Shown here: positions 53,772 through 62,402 of the stretch, piece after piece | Numbering within the stretch: position 1 is the stretch's first letter | How the letters are laid out: each line of letters begins with the position of its first letter | Source of the DNA: Scrofimicrobium sp. R131 | GTDB taxonomy: Bacteria > Actinomycetota > Actinomycetes > Actinomycetales > Actinomycetaceae | Length of the DNA stretch: 64,000 bases | NCBI RefSeq assembly: GCF_040256745.1 | Contig: NZ_CP138335.1 | Span: 868,001 to 932,000, forward strand | Direction: 5' to 3' | Position numbers and translations under genes: made by a program | Notes under the pieces: generated by a model | Database searches by the model: none | What the model was told of the DNA's origin: nothing | The model's input: only the letters and a program-made list of their open reading frames with translations

Positions 53772-54437
53772 ATGGTAGTCATTTCAATCGTTGCGCTTAC
53801 TATTTCGGCCTTCGCGCTGCCATTTACCGTCTGGGCAGCGAGAGCGGCCGCAAGGCAAGCAAAGGCGGCGTACGACCAGACGGAGATCCAACGTGAGCAA
53901 GTAGCCGCCGCGCGTGAGCAGACCCAACTGCAACGCGAACTTGCTCACGAGGCACTACAGCCTTATGTGTGGGCGGACATCCAGTCGAATGCGCTGCAAG
54001 GCACGTCGCTGCATGTGGTGGTGGGCAACAGCGGCCCCACAGTTGCGCGCAATGTGAGGGTGACATTTGATCCCCCGCTTACAGCGTCTAAGCTGCAGTC
54101 GGACTACATCGAGAATGTCCAACAGATGCTCGCAAGTGGTCTTCACTCACTTGCTCCGGGACGAGAATGGCTGTGGTCTCTTGGTGCCGGCTCAGAGCTG
54201 CTATCCAGTGAGGAACCACAGGTCCGCACAGTGCGTGTCGAAGGTGATGGTCCATACGGTCCGCTGCCTGTGCTCGAGTTTCAGATCGATATCTCGCAAA
54301 TGCGCCTGAGGGTGGATGCTCCAGTTGGGTCACTGCACTATGTGCGTAAAGCGATTGACGACCTCACTGGGGCTGTGAGCGCAGTAGATTCGACAGTGAA
54401 GCTTGTACTCGATCCCTGTGACCAATCACCGGAGTAG
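53772..54437 (+). CDS. Membrane-anchored coiled-coil protein of unknown function
   Basis: The 221-residue protein starts with a membrane helix (VVISIVALTISAFALPFTVWA), followed by a Gln/Glu/Ala-rich coiled coil (about 24-62). A beta-rich region follows (VWADIQSNALQGTSLHVVVGNSGPTVARNVRVTFDPPL) that looks like an Ig or beta-sandwich fold. ATG 53772 has GGGGGCAGG upstream. It is the longest apparently intact gene of the island and ends at its own terminator. No family is recognised; membrane-coiled-coil proteins of this build are common in accessory and defence loci, but that role is speculative. Confidence 0.7.
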   Translation: MVVISIVALTISAFALPFTVWAARAAARQAKAAYDQTEIQREQVAAAREQTQLQRELAHEALQPYVWADIQSNALQGTSLHVVVGNSGPTVARNVRVTFDPPLTASKLQSDYIENVQQMLASGLHSLAPGREWLWSLGAGSELLSSEEPQVRTVRVEGDGPYGPLPVLEFQIDISQMRLRVDAPVGSLHYVRKAIDDLTGAVSAVDSTVKLVLDPCDQSPE

Positions 54438-54439
54438 AC

Positions 54440-54470
54440 GGCCTAACGCAATGACTTGCGTAGGGCCTTT
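54440..54470 (+). terminator. Terminator after the coiled-coil gene
   Basis: GGCC and ACGCAA pair with TTGCGT and GGCC (54440-54467), with a small internal mismatch, followed by TTT. Confidence 0.65.
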
Positions 54471-54858
54471 GCCGGGCAGTCGTCGAGATCCGAAGACGAG
54501 GCGAGTTCGGATGTTGATCGATCAACATTGCGGTAATCGACCTCGGTGAGGCAATGGCTTTTGCGGGACTATAAGTATGGGGTGCTCCTGCAATCACCTT
54601 GGGAGCCCGCAGGGAAGGCTGCGGCGTGACGATTAGTCAAAGTTGAAACCTGTGCGGCTCTTACGAGGGTATCCGCAGCCCCAATACGACCGGCGAGGCG
54701 CTTGCTTTCCGCCAAACGTGGACGTTTCTTCCAGGACCCCGAAAGTCCAGCTGAAACGAGAGCAAAATGCTTCTGCACCCAAGAGACACGACCGCACCAG
54801 CTGCCAGTTTGGTCTTGGACGAGGCGAGACTGGGCTACCCGGGCCAGGAAGGGCCCTT
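54471..54858. other. Intergenic stretch without a convincing gene
   Basis: About 390 bases with open frames only on the minus strand. The longest of these (54569-54931) has an unusual composition, overlaps the following gene and lacks a ribosome-binding site. I see no RNA gene or repeat I can name. Confidence 0.4.
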
Positions 54859-55272
54859 TCAGGACGCCAGTGAGAGGGTCAACTCCACCGGCTCGGCCTC
54901 GAACCTCTGACCGGTGACGGTGGCAGCCCAACTGGCTCGGCAGGTGACTTGCCGTTGGGCCAGGTCAGCGTGGGCGATCCGATAGGGCAGGGTGAACTGC
55001 TCTGTCTGGCCGGGAACTAATGACCGGCTGGATGTTGGCCACAGGTGCACCGCCTCGGACAGCTCTGAAGGAAAAATCGTTACCGTCAGGTCCTCGGCGG
55101 GTCGGTTGTCGAGATTGGTCAGCTCTAGCGTGTAGGTGAGTGCCTCGCCCAGCTGGACGGGAGTACTCAGAGCGCCAGGATCGGCGCGAAGCTGGAGGGA
55201 CAGGCCCAGCTGGGACCTTTGGAGGGCCGGTGCGCCGAAATCGCCAACAGTTAGCGTGGGGGCATCGGTCAT
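54859..55272 (-). CDS. Short beta-sandwich (DUF11-like) protein
   Basis: The 137-residue protein contains one conserved-repeat (DUF11-like) beta-sandwich: LGEALTYTLELTNLDNRPAEDLTVTIFP…VPGQTEQFTLPYRI, ending in ELTLSLAS. Such domains usually occur as repeats in surface or envelope proteins. Here there is no signal peptide or anchor, so it may be cytoplasmic, truncated, or a remnant of a larger gene. ATG 55272 is chosen; the upstream frame adds unrelated residues. Confidence 0.55.
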   Translation of the reverse strand: MTDAPTLTVGDFGAPALQRSQLGLSLQLRADPGALSTPVQLGEALTYTLELTNLDNRPAEDLTVTIFPSELSEAVHLWPTSSRSLVPGQTEQFTLPYRIAHADLAQRQVTCRASWAATVTGQRFEAEPVELTLSLAS

Positions 55273-55740
55273 GTATTGGAGGATCCTTCCGAGGGACAAA
55301 AGATGCGGTAAATTGGTGGAGCGTCCGGCGCTGCACGGTGTCACTTGGCTGAGTGAGATCTAGACCAATCGGGACTGGGGTTTTGGAGAGAACCGCAGCC
55401 TGATTCCGTTGGCGCTAACACCTGGTGCAGCAGCCGGACGCTGCCTAAGAATGAGTATGGCCCACCAGGCGGGTGGGTACGTGTCACAGGCTGCCACTTC
55501 AGTGGAGCGCGTTGTCAATTAGGTGTTGACCTTGGCTTGTGCGGATATGTCAGTCGGACTGGCTCCCGGCCGAGACCTGGCTGGCTCAGAGTCCTAAGTG
55601 TGAACACTCTCCTTTGAGTTTGGGGAGCAGTGCCTGGTCGAGCTCATGGGAGGGCCCTGCGGGTAGTCTGGCGAGCCAGTTGCTGGGGGGGTAGGGCTTG
55701 GCTTCACCCGCCCGGGTGTCCAGCAAATGCTGAGAAAGAG
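55273..55740. other. Long intergenic region ahead of the exporter
   Basis: Nearly 470 bases have no gene above threshold. A short minus-strand frame (about 55580-55760) reads STLSQHLLDTRAGEAKPYPPSNWLARLPAG and could be a gene remnant; evidence is weak. The right end borders the mfs promoter. Confidence 0.35.
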
Positions 55741-55788
55741 TTGACGTGTGCCATACACCTCCATAAACTGTACCGACGAGACGGTTTA
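55741..55788 (+). promoter_or_regulatory. mfs promoter with TetR-type operator
   Basis: TTGACG (55741-55746) and TAAACT (55764-55769) are separated by 17 bases. TAAACTGT (55764-55771) and ACGGTTTA (55781-55788) form an inverted repeat with one mismatch and a nine-base spacer, covering the -10 and start site. The TetR regulator encoded after the exporter is the likely binder. Confidence 0.65.
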
Positions 55789-55805
55789 GTAGTGGGAGGC
55801 AGTAA

Positions 55806-57308
55806 GTGAGTCGAGAGCTTAGCGCTGCCCGTCAGTGGGCGAGCCTGGCGGTCCTGGTGGCCGGGGTTCTCCTGTTGGCCATTGACGCCACGGTCCTCTA
55901 CCTGGCTGTCCCTGCGCTGACGGCCGATCTGGCGCCGACCGCCACTCAGGTGTTGTGGATTGGCGACATTTACTCGCTGGCGGTGGCCGGGTTCCTGGTC
56001 ACCATGGGTAACCTGGCCGACCGGGTGGGGCGAAAGCGCCTGCTCCTCATTGGTGCTGCTGCCTTCGGGTTCGCCTCGCTGTTGGCCGGCTTCGCCCCCA
56101 ACCCCGGGGTTTTGATTGCCGCACGCCTGATTCTCGGGATCGCGGGGGCAACAATCATGCCTTCGACGCTGTCACTAATTCGCGTCATCTTCCCCGATGA
56201 GGGTCAGCGAACCAAAGCGGTGGCCATCTGGTCTGCCGCCTCCTCGGGCGGCATTGCCATTGGGCCCCTGGTGGGTGGGGCACTGCTGGAGCATTTCTGG
56301 TGGGGCTCCGTCTTCCTGATTAACCTGCCGGTCGTGGTCCTGCTCCTGATCTTCGGTGCCTGGCTCTTGCCCGAGTCGCGCAATCCGCAGCCAGCTCGCT
56401 TCGATCTACTGTCTTCCTTACTGTCTCTGCTGGCTATTGTTCCGTTCGTCTTTGTCATCAAGCAGCTGGCAGGGGGAGACTTTGGGCCGGTGACCATTGG
56501 GGCGTTTGTGGCCGGGGTGGTCGGGCTGGTGCTGTTCGTGACCCGGCAGCGGCGCTCCAAAGACCCGATGATTGACGTGGGACTGTTCGCCAACCCGGCC
56601 TTTACCGGTGCCGTCCTGGTCAATCTGATCTCAATTTTCGCGTTGGCCGGAGTGCTGTTCTTCTTCTCCCAGTACCTACAACTGGCTCGCGGATTGTCGC
56701 CGCTAGGAGCGGGGATCGCTCAGCTGCCGGTGGCCCTGGGGGCCATGTCGGCCTTCGTCTTCGTGGGGTTCTTGTTCCGCCGGCTCGGGCGGGGGCGAGC
56801 CATCGCGGCAGCCCTTCTGCTCGGGGCGGCCGGACTGGTGGGCGTATCGGTAGCCGAACACACCCAGAGCCTGGGCTGGGTGTTGGTCGCGCTGGTGCCG
56901 CTGGGCCTGGGGAACGGGATCGCTGAAGCGCTCAGTATCGACGCGGTTGTGACCGCGGTGCGCCCCGAAAAAGCCGGCTCGGCCGCTTCAATCTCCGAGA
57001 CGGCGTACGAGTTGGGTGGGGCTTTGGGAATCGCCATTTTGGGTTCGGTGGTGACCGTCCTCTATCGGGCCCACCTGGTCTTACCCGCCCACCTGAGTCC
57101 GGCCGCCGCTGAGCAGACGCGGGACTCCCTGGCGAGCGCGGCCCAGGTGCTTGATCCAGGCAGTACCGCCTTCGCCGCAGCCCGCGAGGCATTTGTGAAT
57201 GCGATGGAGACCACTACTTTGATCGCGGCGGCTATTATGGTGGTGGCAGCGCTAGTTGCTGATTTGGTCATTCCCGCCGGGAAAGAGCGGAACGTCGTTC
57301 ACGCCTAA
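55806..57308 (+). CDS. MFS drug exporter (DHA2, 14-TM type)
   Basis: This membrane transporter of 500 residues has about 14 predicted helices. Motif A-like GNLADRVGRKRLLLIG and motif C-like GPLVGGALLEHFWWGSVFLINLPV fit the QacA/EmrB group of proton-driven exporters. Substrates cannot be predicted. GTG 55806 has GGGAGG upstream. The TetR gene begins two bases after its stop or slightly later, so the pair forms a self-regulated resistance unit. Confidence 0.9.
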   Translation: MSRELSAARQWASLAVLVAGVLLLAIDATVLYLAVPALTADLAPTATQVLWIGDIYSLAVAGFLVTMGNLADRVGRKRLLLIGAAAFGFASLLAGFAPNPGVLIAARLILGIAGATIMPSTLSLIRVIFPDEGQRTKAVAIWSAASSGGIAIGPLVGGALLEHFWWGSVFLINLPVVVLLLIFGAWLLPESRNPQPARFDLLSSLLSLLAIVPFVFVIKQLAGGDFGPVTIGAFVAGVVGLVLFVTRQRRSKDPMIDVGLFANPAFTGAVLVNLISIFALAGVLFFFSQYLQLARGLSPLGAGIAQLPVALGAMSAFVFVGFLFRRLGRGRAIAAALLLGAAGLVGVSVAEHTQSLGWVLVALVPLGLGNGIAEALSIDAVVTAVRPEKAGSAASISETAYELGGALGIAILGSVVTVLYRAHLVLPAHLSPAAAEQTRDSLASAAQVLDPGSTAFAAAREAFVNAMETTTLIAAAIMVVAALVADLVIPAGKERNVVHA

Positions 57309-57340
57309 ACATGGGCACACCGAGAGAGGATGCTTCGTCT

Positions 57341-57904
57341 ATGGGAAGAAGTGCAGGCCGGACCCCGGTCGAGACTAGACGCCAAATCCTTGACGCCGCG
57401 GCTCGGATCATTCGGCGCCGAGGTTTGGCCACACCCGTTTCTGAGGTGGCAGCTGAGGCAGGCGTCTCCAAGGGCGGCCTCCTCTACCATTTTCCGAGCA
57501 AAGAAGAACTGCTGCAGGGATTGGCTGTTGATCTGGTCAAACGCTTCCGCACCGAGGTGGAGGCAGCCATCGATCATGACGACCCCAGGCCGGGCCGGGT
57601 AGCCCGGGCGTACCTGCAGGTCAGTTTCGCCGACAGTATCGACACGGTGGGCTTGCGCGACGAGATCTCGTTGGCTGCACACCTGATGGATTCGCCTTCG
57701 CTCCACGAGATACTGCAGTCAGATTCCGAACAGTGGCGCCGGGAAATTGAGGCCGACGGACTGGACCCGGCCGTCACCCGAGTGGTGATTGCCGCCTCGG
57801 ACGGGATCAACATTGGCCCGCTGTGGGGCCCAATCCTGTCGGAAGAGGACACCCGAAAGCTGGCTCAGGACCTGATCGAGCTCACCTACCGGGGCACACT
57901 CTAG
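57341..57904 (+). CDS. TetR-family repressor
   Basis: The 187-residue regulator has the N-terminal HTH TRRQILDAAARIIRRRGL…VSEVAAEAGVSKGGLLYHFPSKEELL and a C-terminal TetR_C_6-like ligand domain. ATG 57341 is chosen because GAGAGGA lies upstream; ATG 57311 has no such site. It probably represses the MFS exporter and itself through the inverted repeat at 55764-55788. Confidence 0.9.
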   Translation: MGRSAGRTPVETRRQILDAAARIIRRRGLATPVSEVAAEAGVSKGGLLYHFPSKEELLQGLAVDLVKRFRTEVEAAIDHDDPRPGRVARAYLQVSFADSIDTVGLRDEISLAAHLMDSPSLHEILQSDSEQWRREIEADGLDPAVTRVVIAASDGINIGPLWGPILSEEDTRKLAQDLIELTYRGTL

Positions 57905-57989
57905 CCCACTTCGATCCGGGAAAAAGAAAGTTCCGCCGGACCCGGTGAAATCCTTGCTGGGACCGGGGACCTAGTGGTTGCATAATCCC

Positions 57990-59909
57990 ATGTGTGGAAT
58001 CGTTGGATACGTAGGTCAGAACCCGTCATCTCGCCCCGAGCAGGTCGTGCTCCAAGGACTGGAGCGCCTCGAGTACCGCGGATATGACTCCGCTGGGATC
58101 GGATTGGGCGCTCCCGGAGCCGAGGCTTTGACCGTGGTCAAGCGGACCGGCAAGCTGGTCAATTTGCGCCGGGCGCTGCAAGATGAGCCTCCGACCCCGG
58201 CCACGGCCGCTATTGGGCACACCCGGTGGGCCACGCACGGGGAGCCGTCGGAAGCAAACGCCCACCCCCAGTTCAACCCGGACCGGTCCTTGGCACTGGT
58301 GCACAACGGCATCATTGAGAACGCTTCGACGCTGGCGGCCGACCTCCACTCTCGCGGCTACCGGTTCGTGTCCCAGACGGACACCGAGGTGGTTCTGCAC
58401 CTGCTGGATTGGACCCTCACCCGCCCGGATTTACCCGAGTGGGACGGCGACCTGCCCGGGCTGGAGGGGGACGAGCTAGTGGCCGGGCGGCGCCTAATGG
58501 CCGCCATGCTGGTGGTTACCCGCGAGTTGGTGGGTGGGTACACCCTGCTGGCACTGCACCGCGATTGCCCCCACCTGGTGGTGGCCGCGCGGCGTTCCTC
58601 GCCCTTGGTGATTGGGCGCGGGGAGCAGGAGAATTACCTGGGCTCGGATCCGTTGGCCTTTGCCGACTACACCACGCACGCGGTGGAAATCGGGCAGGAT
58701 CAGGCGGTGGCGGTCACTCCGACCGCAGTAGTGGTGGTGGACCAGGACGGTCAGGCAGTCACCCCCCGCGAGTTCGAAATTGACTTCCTGCGGGACCGGG
58801 CCTCTAAGGACGGCTGGGACACCTACATGGAGAAGGAGATTCACGAGCAGCCACGCGCCGTGCAGGACACGCTGGCGGATCGGCTCGACGCCCACGGGCG
58901 GCTGACCCTGGACGAACTGCGAATCTCCGAAGAGCTTCTGCGCCGGGTCGACAAAATGATCATCGTCGCCTGTGGGACCGCTTCCTATGCGGGCCAGGTC
59001 GCACGCTACGCCATCGAGCACTGGTGTCGGATCCCGGTCGAGGTGGAACTGGCCCACGAGTTCCGCTATCGCGACCCGGTGGTCAACGAGAAAACGCTGG
59101 TGGTGGCGGTGTCTCAGTCGGGCGAAACCATGGACACGATCATGGCCATTCGCCATGCCCGCAATCAGGGGGCACGGGTGGTGGCGGTGGTGAACACTCC
59201 CGGCTCCACCATCGCGCGCGAGTCCGATGCCGTGCTGCTGACCCATGCGGGTCCGGAAATTGCGGTAGCTTCGACGAAGGCTTTCACCGCCCAGATCACC
59301 GCCACCTATCTGCTGGGGCTGTATTTGGCACAAATCCGCGGGAACAAGTACTTGGACGAGGTGCACGACTATCTGGATGGGCTGGCCCAAATCCCCGCCA
59401 AGATGGAGCGGGTGTTGGCCGAGGCCGAGGCGGTGCGCCAGGTGGCACGCTCCATGGCCGGGGTCGAGTCGGTCATCTTCCTGGGCCGCCACGTCGGCTA
59501 CCCGGTGGCGCTGGAGGGGGCACTGAAACTGAAGGAGATCGCCTACATTCACGCGGAGGGTTTTGCCGCGGGCGAGCTCAAGCACGGTCCAATTGCGCTG
59601 GTTGAGGAGGGGACACCCGTGTTCGTGGTTGTACCCACGCCGAGGCGCCCGGAACTGCACCAAAAGACTGTCTCCAACATTGAGCAGGTCCGGGCCCGGG
59701 GTGGCAAGACGCTGGTGATTGCCGAGGAGGGTGACAACTCGGTCAACGAGTTTGCCGACGTCATCTTCCGGGTGCCTCCGGCCCCCACCCTGTACCTGCC
59801 ACTGCTCGAGGTGATCCCACTGCAGCTGTTTGCCTGCGCATTGGCCGAAGCCAAGGGCTTGGACGTGGACCAGCCCCGAAACCTCGCTAAGTCTGTCACC
59901 GTCGAGTAG
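57990..59909 (+). CDS. glmS: Glutamine-fructose-6-phosphate aminotransferase
   Basis: GlmS (639 residues) makes glucosamine 6-phosphate for peptidoglycan. The start must be ATG 57990, because the catalytic Cys has to follow the initiator (MCGIVGYVG). LEYRGYDSAG and GHTRWATHG complete the glutaminase domain. Two SIS domains follow (VACGTASYAGQVARY; SQSGETMDTI; ASTKAFTAQ) and the C-terminus ends NLAKSVTVE as in the family. It stands alone, without glmM or glmU. Confidence 0.97.
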   Translation: MCGIVGYVGQNPSSRPEQVVLQGLERLEYRGYDSAGIGLGAPGAEALTVVKRTGKLVNLRRALQDEPPTPATAAIGHTRWATHGEPSEANAHPQFNPDRSLALVHNGIIENASTLAADLHSRGYRFVSQTDTEVVLHLLDWTLTRPDLPEWDGDLPGLEGDELVAGRRLMAAMLVVTRELVGGYTLLALHRDCPHLVVAARRSSPLVIGRGEQENYLGSDPLAFADYTTHAVEIGQDQAVAVTPTAVVVVDQDGQAVTPREFEIDFLRDRASKDGWDTYMEKEIHEQPRAVQDTLADRLDAHGRLTLDELRISEELLRRVDKMIIVACGTASYAGQVARYAIEHWCRIPVEVELAHEFRYRDPVVNEKTLVVAVSQSGETMDTIMAIRHARNQGARVVAVVNTPGSTIARESDAVLLTHAGPEIAVASTKAFTAQITATYLLGLYLAQIRGNKYLDEVHDYLDGLAQIPAKMERVLAEAEAVRQVARSMAGVESVIFLGRHVGYPVALEGALKLKEIAYIHAEGFAAGELKHGPIALVEEGTPVFVVVPTPRRPELHQKTVSNIEQVRARGGKTLVIAEEGDNSVNEFADVIFRVPPAPTLYLPLLEVIPLQLFACALAEAKGLDVDQPRNLAKSVTVE

Positions 59910-59926
59910 CGGCCAGGCACTGGACT

Positions 59927-59956
59927 TGGTGGAACCGCCCCCGAGGCGGCCCACCA
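59927..59956 (+). terminator. Hairpin after glmS
   Basis: TGGTGG and CCGCC pair with GGCGG and CCACCA in one extended stem with a small internal loop and a five-base apical loop. No U-run follows, so its strength as a terminator is unclear. Confidence 0.5.
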
Positions 59957-60089
59957 GCGCAGTAGGATAGCTTTGTCGCGCGGCCCGGCCGGGCCCAGGC
60001 GGCAGGGCACGAGGGGGAAGACTTGTTGTTTGGACCGGACTAGCGGGGCACTGGACCGCCATTAGCCAAACACCAGTGAAGGAAACTTG

Positions 60090-60866
60090 ATGAGCACTCC
60101 CGAAAATGTTCCCGTCTATCCGCCCGCCCACACCGTGGCTGACTTTACCGCCAACCTGGCTGCGGTTCGCGCCAAGATCGAGGCTGCCGCTTCCCGCGTT
60201 GGCCGCGACCCTAGTTCCGTTCGCCTCCTGCCTGTCTCCAAAACCGTTCCCGAGGAGCGCCTGCGTTTGGCGGTGGCGGCCGGGTGCCATCAGCTCGGGG
60301 AAAACAAGGTGCAGGAAGCCAAACGTAAGTGGCAGAACCTGACTGATCTGGAGATTTCCTGGGCGGTGATCGGCCACCTGCAGACCAACAAGGCTAAGGA
60401 TGTGGCCGCTTTTGCCAACGAGTTTCAGGCGCTCGATTCCCTCCGCGTGGCGGAGGCGTTGGATCGCCGCCTGGACCGGTTGGGCAGAAGCCTGGATGTG
60501 TACGTACAGGTCAACACCTCGCAGGAACCGCAAAAGTACGGCTTGCCGCCGGAGGAAGTGCGCGCCTTCCTGCACCAGCTGAACCAGTTTGAGACCCTGC
60601 GGGTACAGGGACTGATGACGCTCGCACTGTTCACTTCCGATGGGGAGCGGGTGCGCGAGTGCTTCACCCTGCTGCGGAACCTGCGCGACCAGATTCGCGG
60701 CGAGGATCCGGCGCTGCTGGGCCCGGGCGAACTCTCGATGGGGATGTCCGGCGACTACGAGATTGCGGTTGAAGAGGGGGCCACCTGCGTTCGAGTTGGT
60801 CAGGCCATCTTTGGCTCCCGGGCGCTGCCGGACTCCTACTATTGGCCGGGGGAGACGAATGCCTGA
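60090..60866 (+). CDS. YggS-type PLP homeostasis protein
   Basis: The 258-residue cytoplasmic PLP-binding protein folds as an alanine-racemase-like barrel. The PLP lysine lies in LLPVSKTVP near residue 48. GENKVQEA, WAVIGHLQTNKAK, VQVNTSQEPQKYGL, LMTLALF and LSMGMSGDYEIAVEEGAT are family motifs. It keeps free PLP levels balanced. ATG 60090 has GGAAAC upstream. Its stop overlaps the pyridoxal kinase start by eight bases, linking both to vitamin B6. Confidence 0.92.
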   Translation: MSTPENVPVYPPAHTVADFTANLAAVRAKIEAAASRVGRDPSSVRLLPVSKTVPEERLRLAVAAGCHQLGENKVQEAKRKWQNLTDLEISWAVIGHLQTNKAKDVAAFANEFQALDSLRVAEALDRRLDRLGRSLDVYVQVNTSQEPQKYGLPPEEVRAFLHQLNQFETLRVQGLMTLALFTSDGERVRECFTLLRNLRDQIRGEDPALLGPGELSMGMSGDYEIAVEEGATCVRVGQAIFGSRALPDSYYWPGETNA

Positions 60867-61695
60867 GCAGTTCTACACCACGGATGCCGGGCAGGCGCAG
60901 CAGCTTGAGCTCGACGTTCGACTTCCGCAGGTGCTGGCTTTCGGCTCGCAGTTGCTCCACGGTTCGGTTGGGTTGAATGCGGCGCTGCCGATCTACTCAG
61001 CGGCCGGAATTAGGGCCAGCTCGGTCCCGACGATCCTGCTATCCAACCTTCCGCACTATCCGTCGGTGCAGACTCTGGCGGTCGCGCCAGAGTGGATCCG
61101 GGGGGCGTTGACAGACCTGGCGGCCACCGGCGCCTTGACCGACCTCAGTGCGGTCACTTCTGGCTACTTGGCGATCCCGGCCCAAGCCGAGGTGGTGGCG
61201 AACTGGTTGGAGCAAAGGCACGCCAGTTCCCAACCGTGGTTCGTCCTGGACCCCACTTTGGGCGACGCGGATGTGGGTTTCTACACCGATCCGGCAGTTG
61301 GTCCGGCTGTGCGCGAGTACCTGGTGCCCCGCGCCGACGTGATCACCCCGAACCTGTTTGAGCTGGCCCAACTAAGCGGGGCGGGGACACCGCCGGACGG
61401 ACAGGACTTGTCAGCGCTGGTGGCAATGGCCCGCCAGCTGACTGACGCGGGTGCCAAGTCGGTGGTGGTAACGGGCGTGCCGCTGGATGCGGACCGGGTC
61501 CAAAACGTCGTCGTGACGGCTAGCGAGGTGCAGGTGAGCTCTTCGCCGCGCCTGACCACCGGCGCCAAGGGTCTGGGGGACGTCTTCACCGCCGGCTTGA
61601 CGGCCGCCCTGGTTGCTGGAGCGGAACTACCCGAAGCGGTGATCCGCGGCGCCGCCCAGGTGAACCGGGCGATCGAGCAGCGCCGGCTCGGCTAA
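60859..61695 (+). CDS. Pyridoxal kinase (PdxK/PdxY-like)
   Basis: This ribokinase-fold enzyme of 278 residues phosphorylates pyridoxal in the B6 salvage pathway. VLAFGSQLLHGSVGLNAALPIYSAAG is the substrate-binding start. PWFVLDPTLGD, VITPNLFELAQLSG and the catalytic GAKGLGDVFTAGL, where the usual GTGD is GLGD, follow. ATG 60859 is chosen; it overlaps the upstream gene and GGGGGAGA lies just ahead. The pairing with a YggS-type protein supports the assignment. Confidence 0.88.
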   Translation: MPEQFYTTDAGQAQQLELDVRLPQVLAFGSQLLHGSVGLNAALPIYSAAGIRASSVPTILLSNLPHYPSVQTLAVAPEWIRGALTDLAATGALTDLSAVTSGYLAIPAQAEVVANWLEQRHASSQPWFVLDPTLGDADVGFYTDPAVGPAVREYLVPRADVITPNLFELAQLSGAGTPPDGQDLSALVAMARQLTDAGAKSVVVTGVPLDADRVQNVVVTASEVQVSSSPRLTTGAKGLGDVFTAGLTAALVAGAELPEAVIRGAAQVNRAIEQRRLG

Positions 61696-61721
61696 GGGCT
61701 GCTGGGCCGGCGAGCCGGAGC

Positions 61722-62402
61722 CTACTTCAGGCTTGATTCGCCGCGAAGCGCCCGGTCTACCATCAGCGCTGCCTGGGTCCGATTCGTGGTTCCGAGCCTG
61801 GTCATCACGGAGGATAGGTGCGTTTTGACCGTGGCCAAACTGACCATCAGCTGGTCGGCAATTTCCTGGTTGGTGTAGCCCTTTCCAACCAGGAGTGCGA
61901 CTTCCAGCTCCCGGTCGGTGAGAGAGTCGAGCACGGGTGACGGCCCGGGTTTGGACGAGGCGGCCCCAACCTGGTTCACCTGGTTGAGGACGAACCGGGT
62001 GGCCCGGGGGGACAGTGACCCCTCACCCTGAGCGACCAGCCGGGCTGCCTGTACGATCTCGTCTGGGGGTGCATCCTTGGCGATAAACCCGTTGACACCG
62101 GCTGAGACCGCGTCCAAGATGGCGGCCTCGGTGTCGAAGGAAGTCATTGCCAGGATGCCGGGACGCTCGGATCGCCGTCGGAGGGCTCGAGTGGCCTCTA
62201 TTCCGCTAATTCGGCTCATCCGCAGGTCCATCAGGACCACGTCGGGGTTGGTCCGGGCGACCACGTCCAGTACCTGGTCGCCGTCGTCGGCCTCACCCAC
62301 GACCTCAACTCCACTGGCCCGAAGAATTGTTCCCAATAATTGTCTGACCAGGGCATCATCGTCGATGATTACCGCTGTCACGCTCTTGTCCACGGCAGCC
62401 AC
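61722..62402 (-). CDS. NarL-family response regulator
   Basis: The 226-residue regulator has a receiver domain (VIIDDDALVRQLL, phosphorylated Asp in DVVLMDLRM) and a C-terminal LuxR-type HTH (LTDRELEVALLVGKGYTNQEIADQLMVSLATVKTHLSSVMTRLG). GTG 62402 is chosen because GGAGG lies six bases upstream; it overlaps the kinase stop. The cognate sensor is the histidine kinase immediately upstream on this strand. Confidence 0.92.
   Translation of the reverse strand: MAAVDKSVTAVIIDDDALVRQLLGTILRASGVEVVGEADDGDQVLDVVARTNPDVVLMDLRMSRISGIEATRALRRRSERPGILAMTSFDTEAAILDAVSAGVNGFIAKDAPPDEIVQAARLVAQGEGSLSPRATRFVLNQVNQVGAASSKPGPSPVLDSLTDRELEVALLVGKGYTNQEIADQLMVSLATVKTHLSSVMTRLGTTNRTQAALMVDRALRGESSLK

Noticed and set aside
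54569-54931. 120-residue minus-strand frame
   Set aside because: It overlaps the DUF11-like gene, has no ribosome-binding site and no recognisable domain; composition looks like a chance frame.
49800-55300. Direct repeat of the tRNA-Val 3' end marking the far side of the island
   Set aside because: I looked for GGTTCGAGTCCCTCTGGGCC downstream by eye and did not find a copy; the boundary remains open.
57981-57986. CATAAT as the glmS promoter -10
   Set aside because: It ends three bases before the obligatory ATG of glmS, so transcription would start inside or after the start codon.
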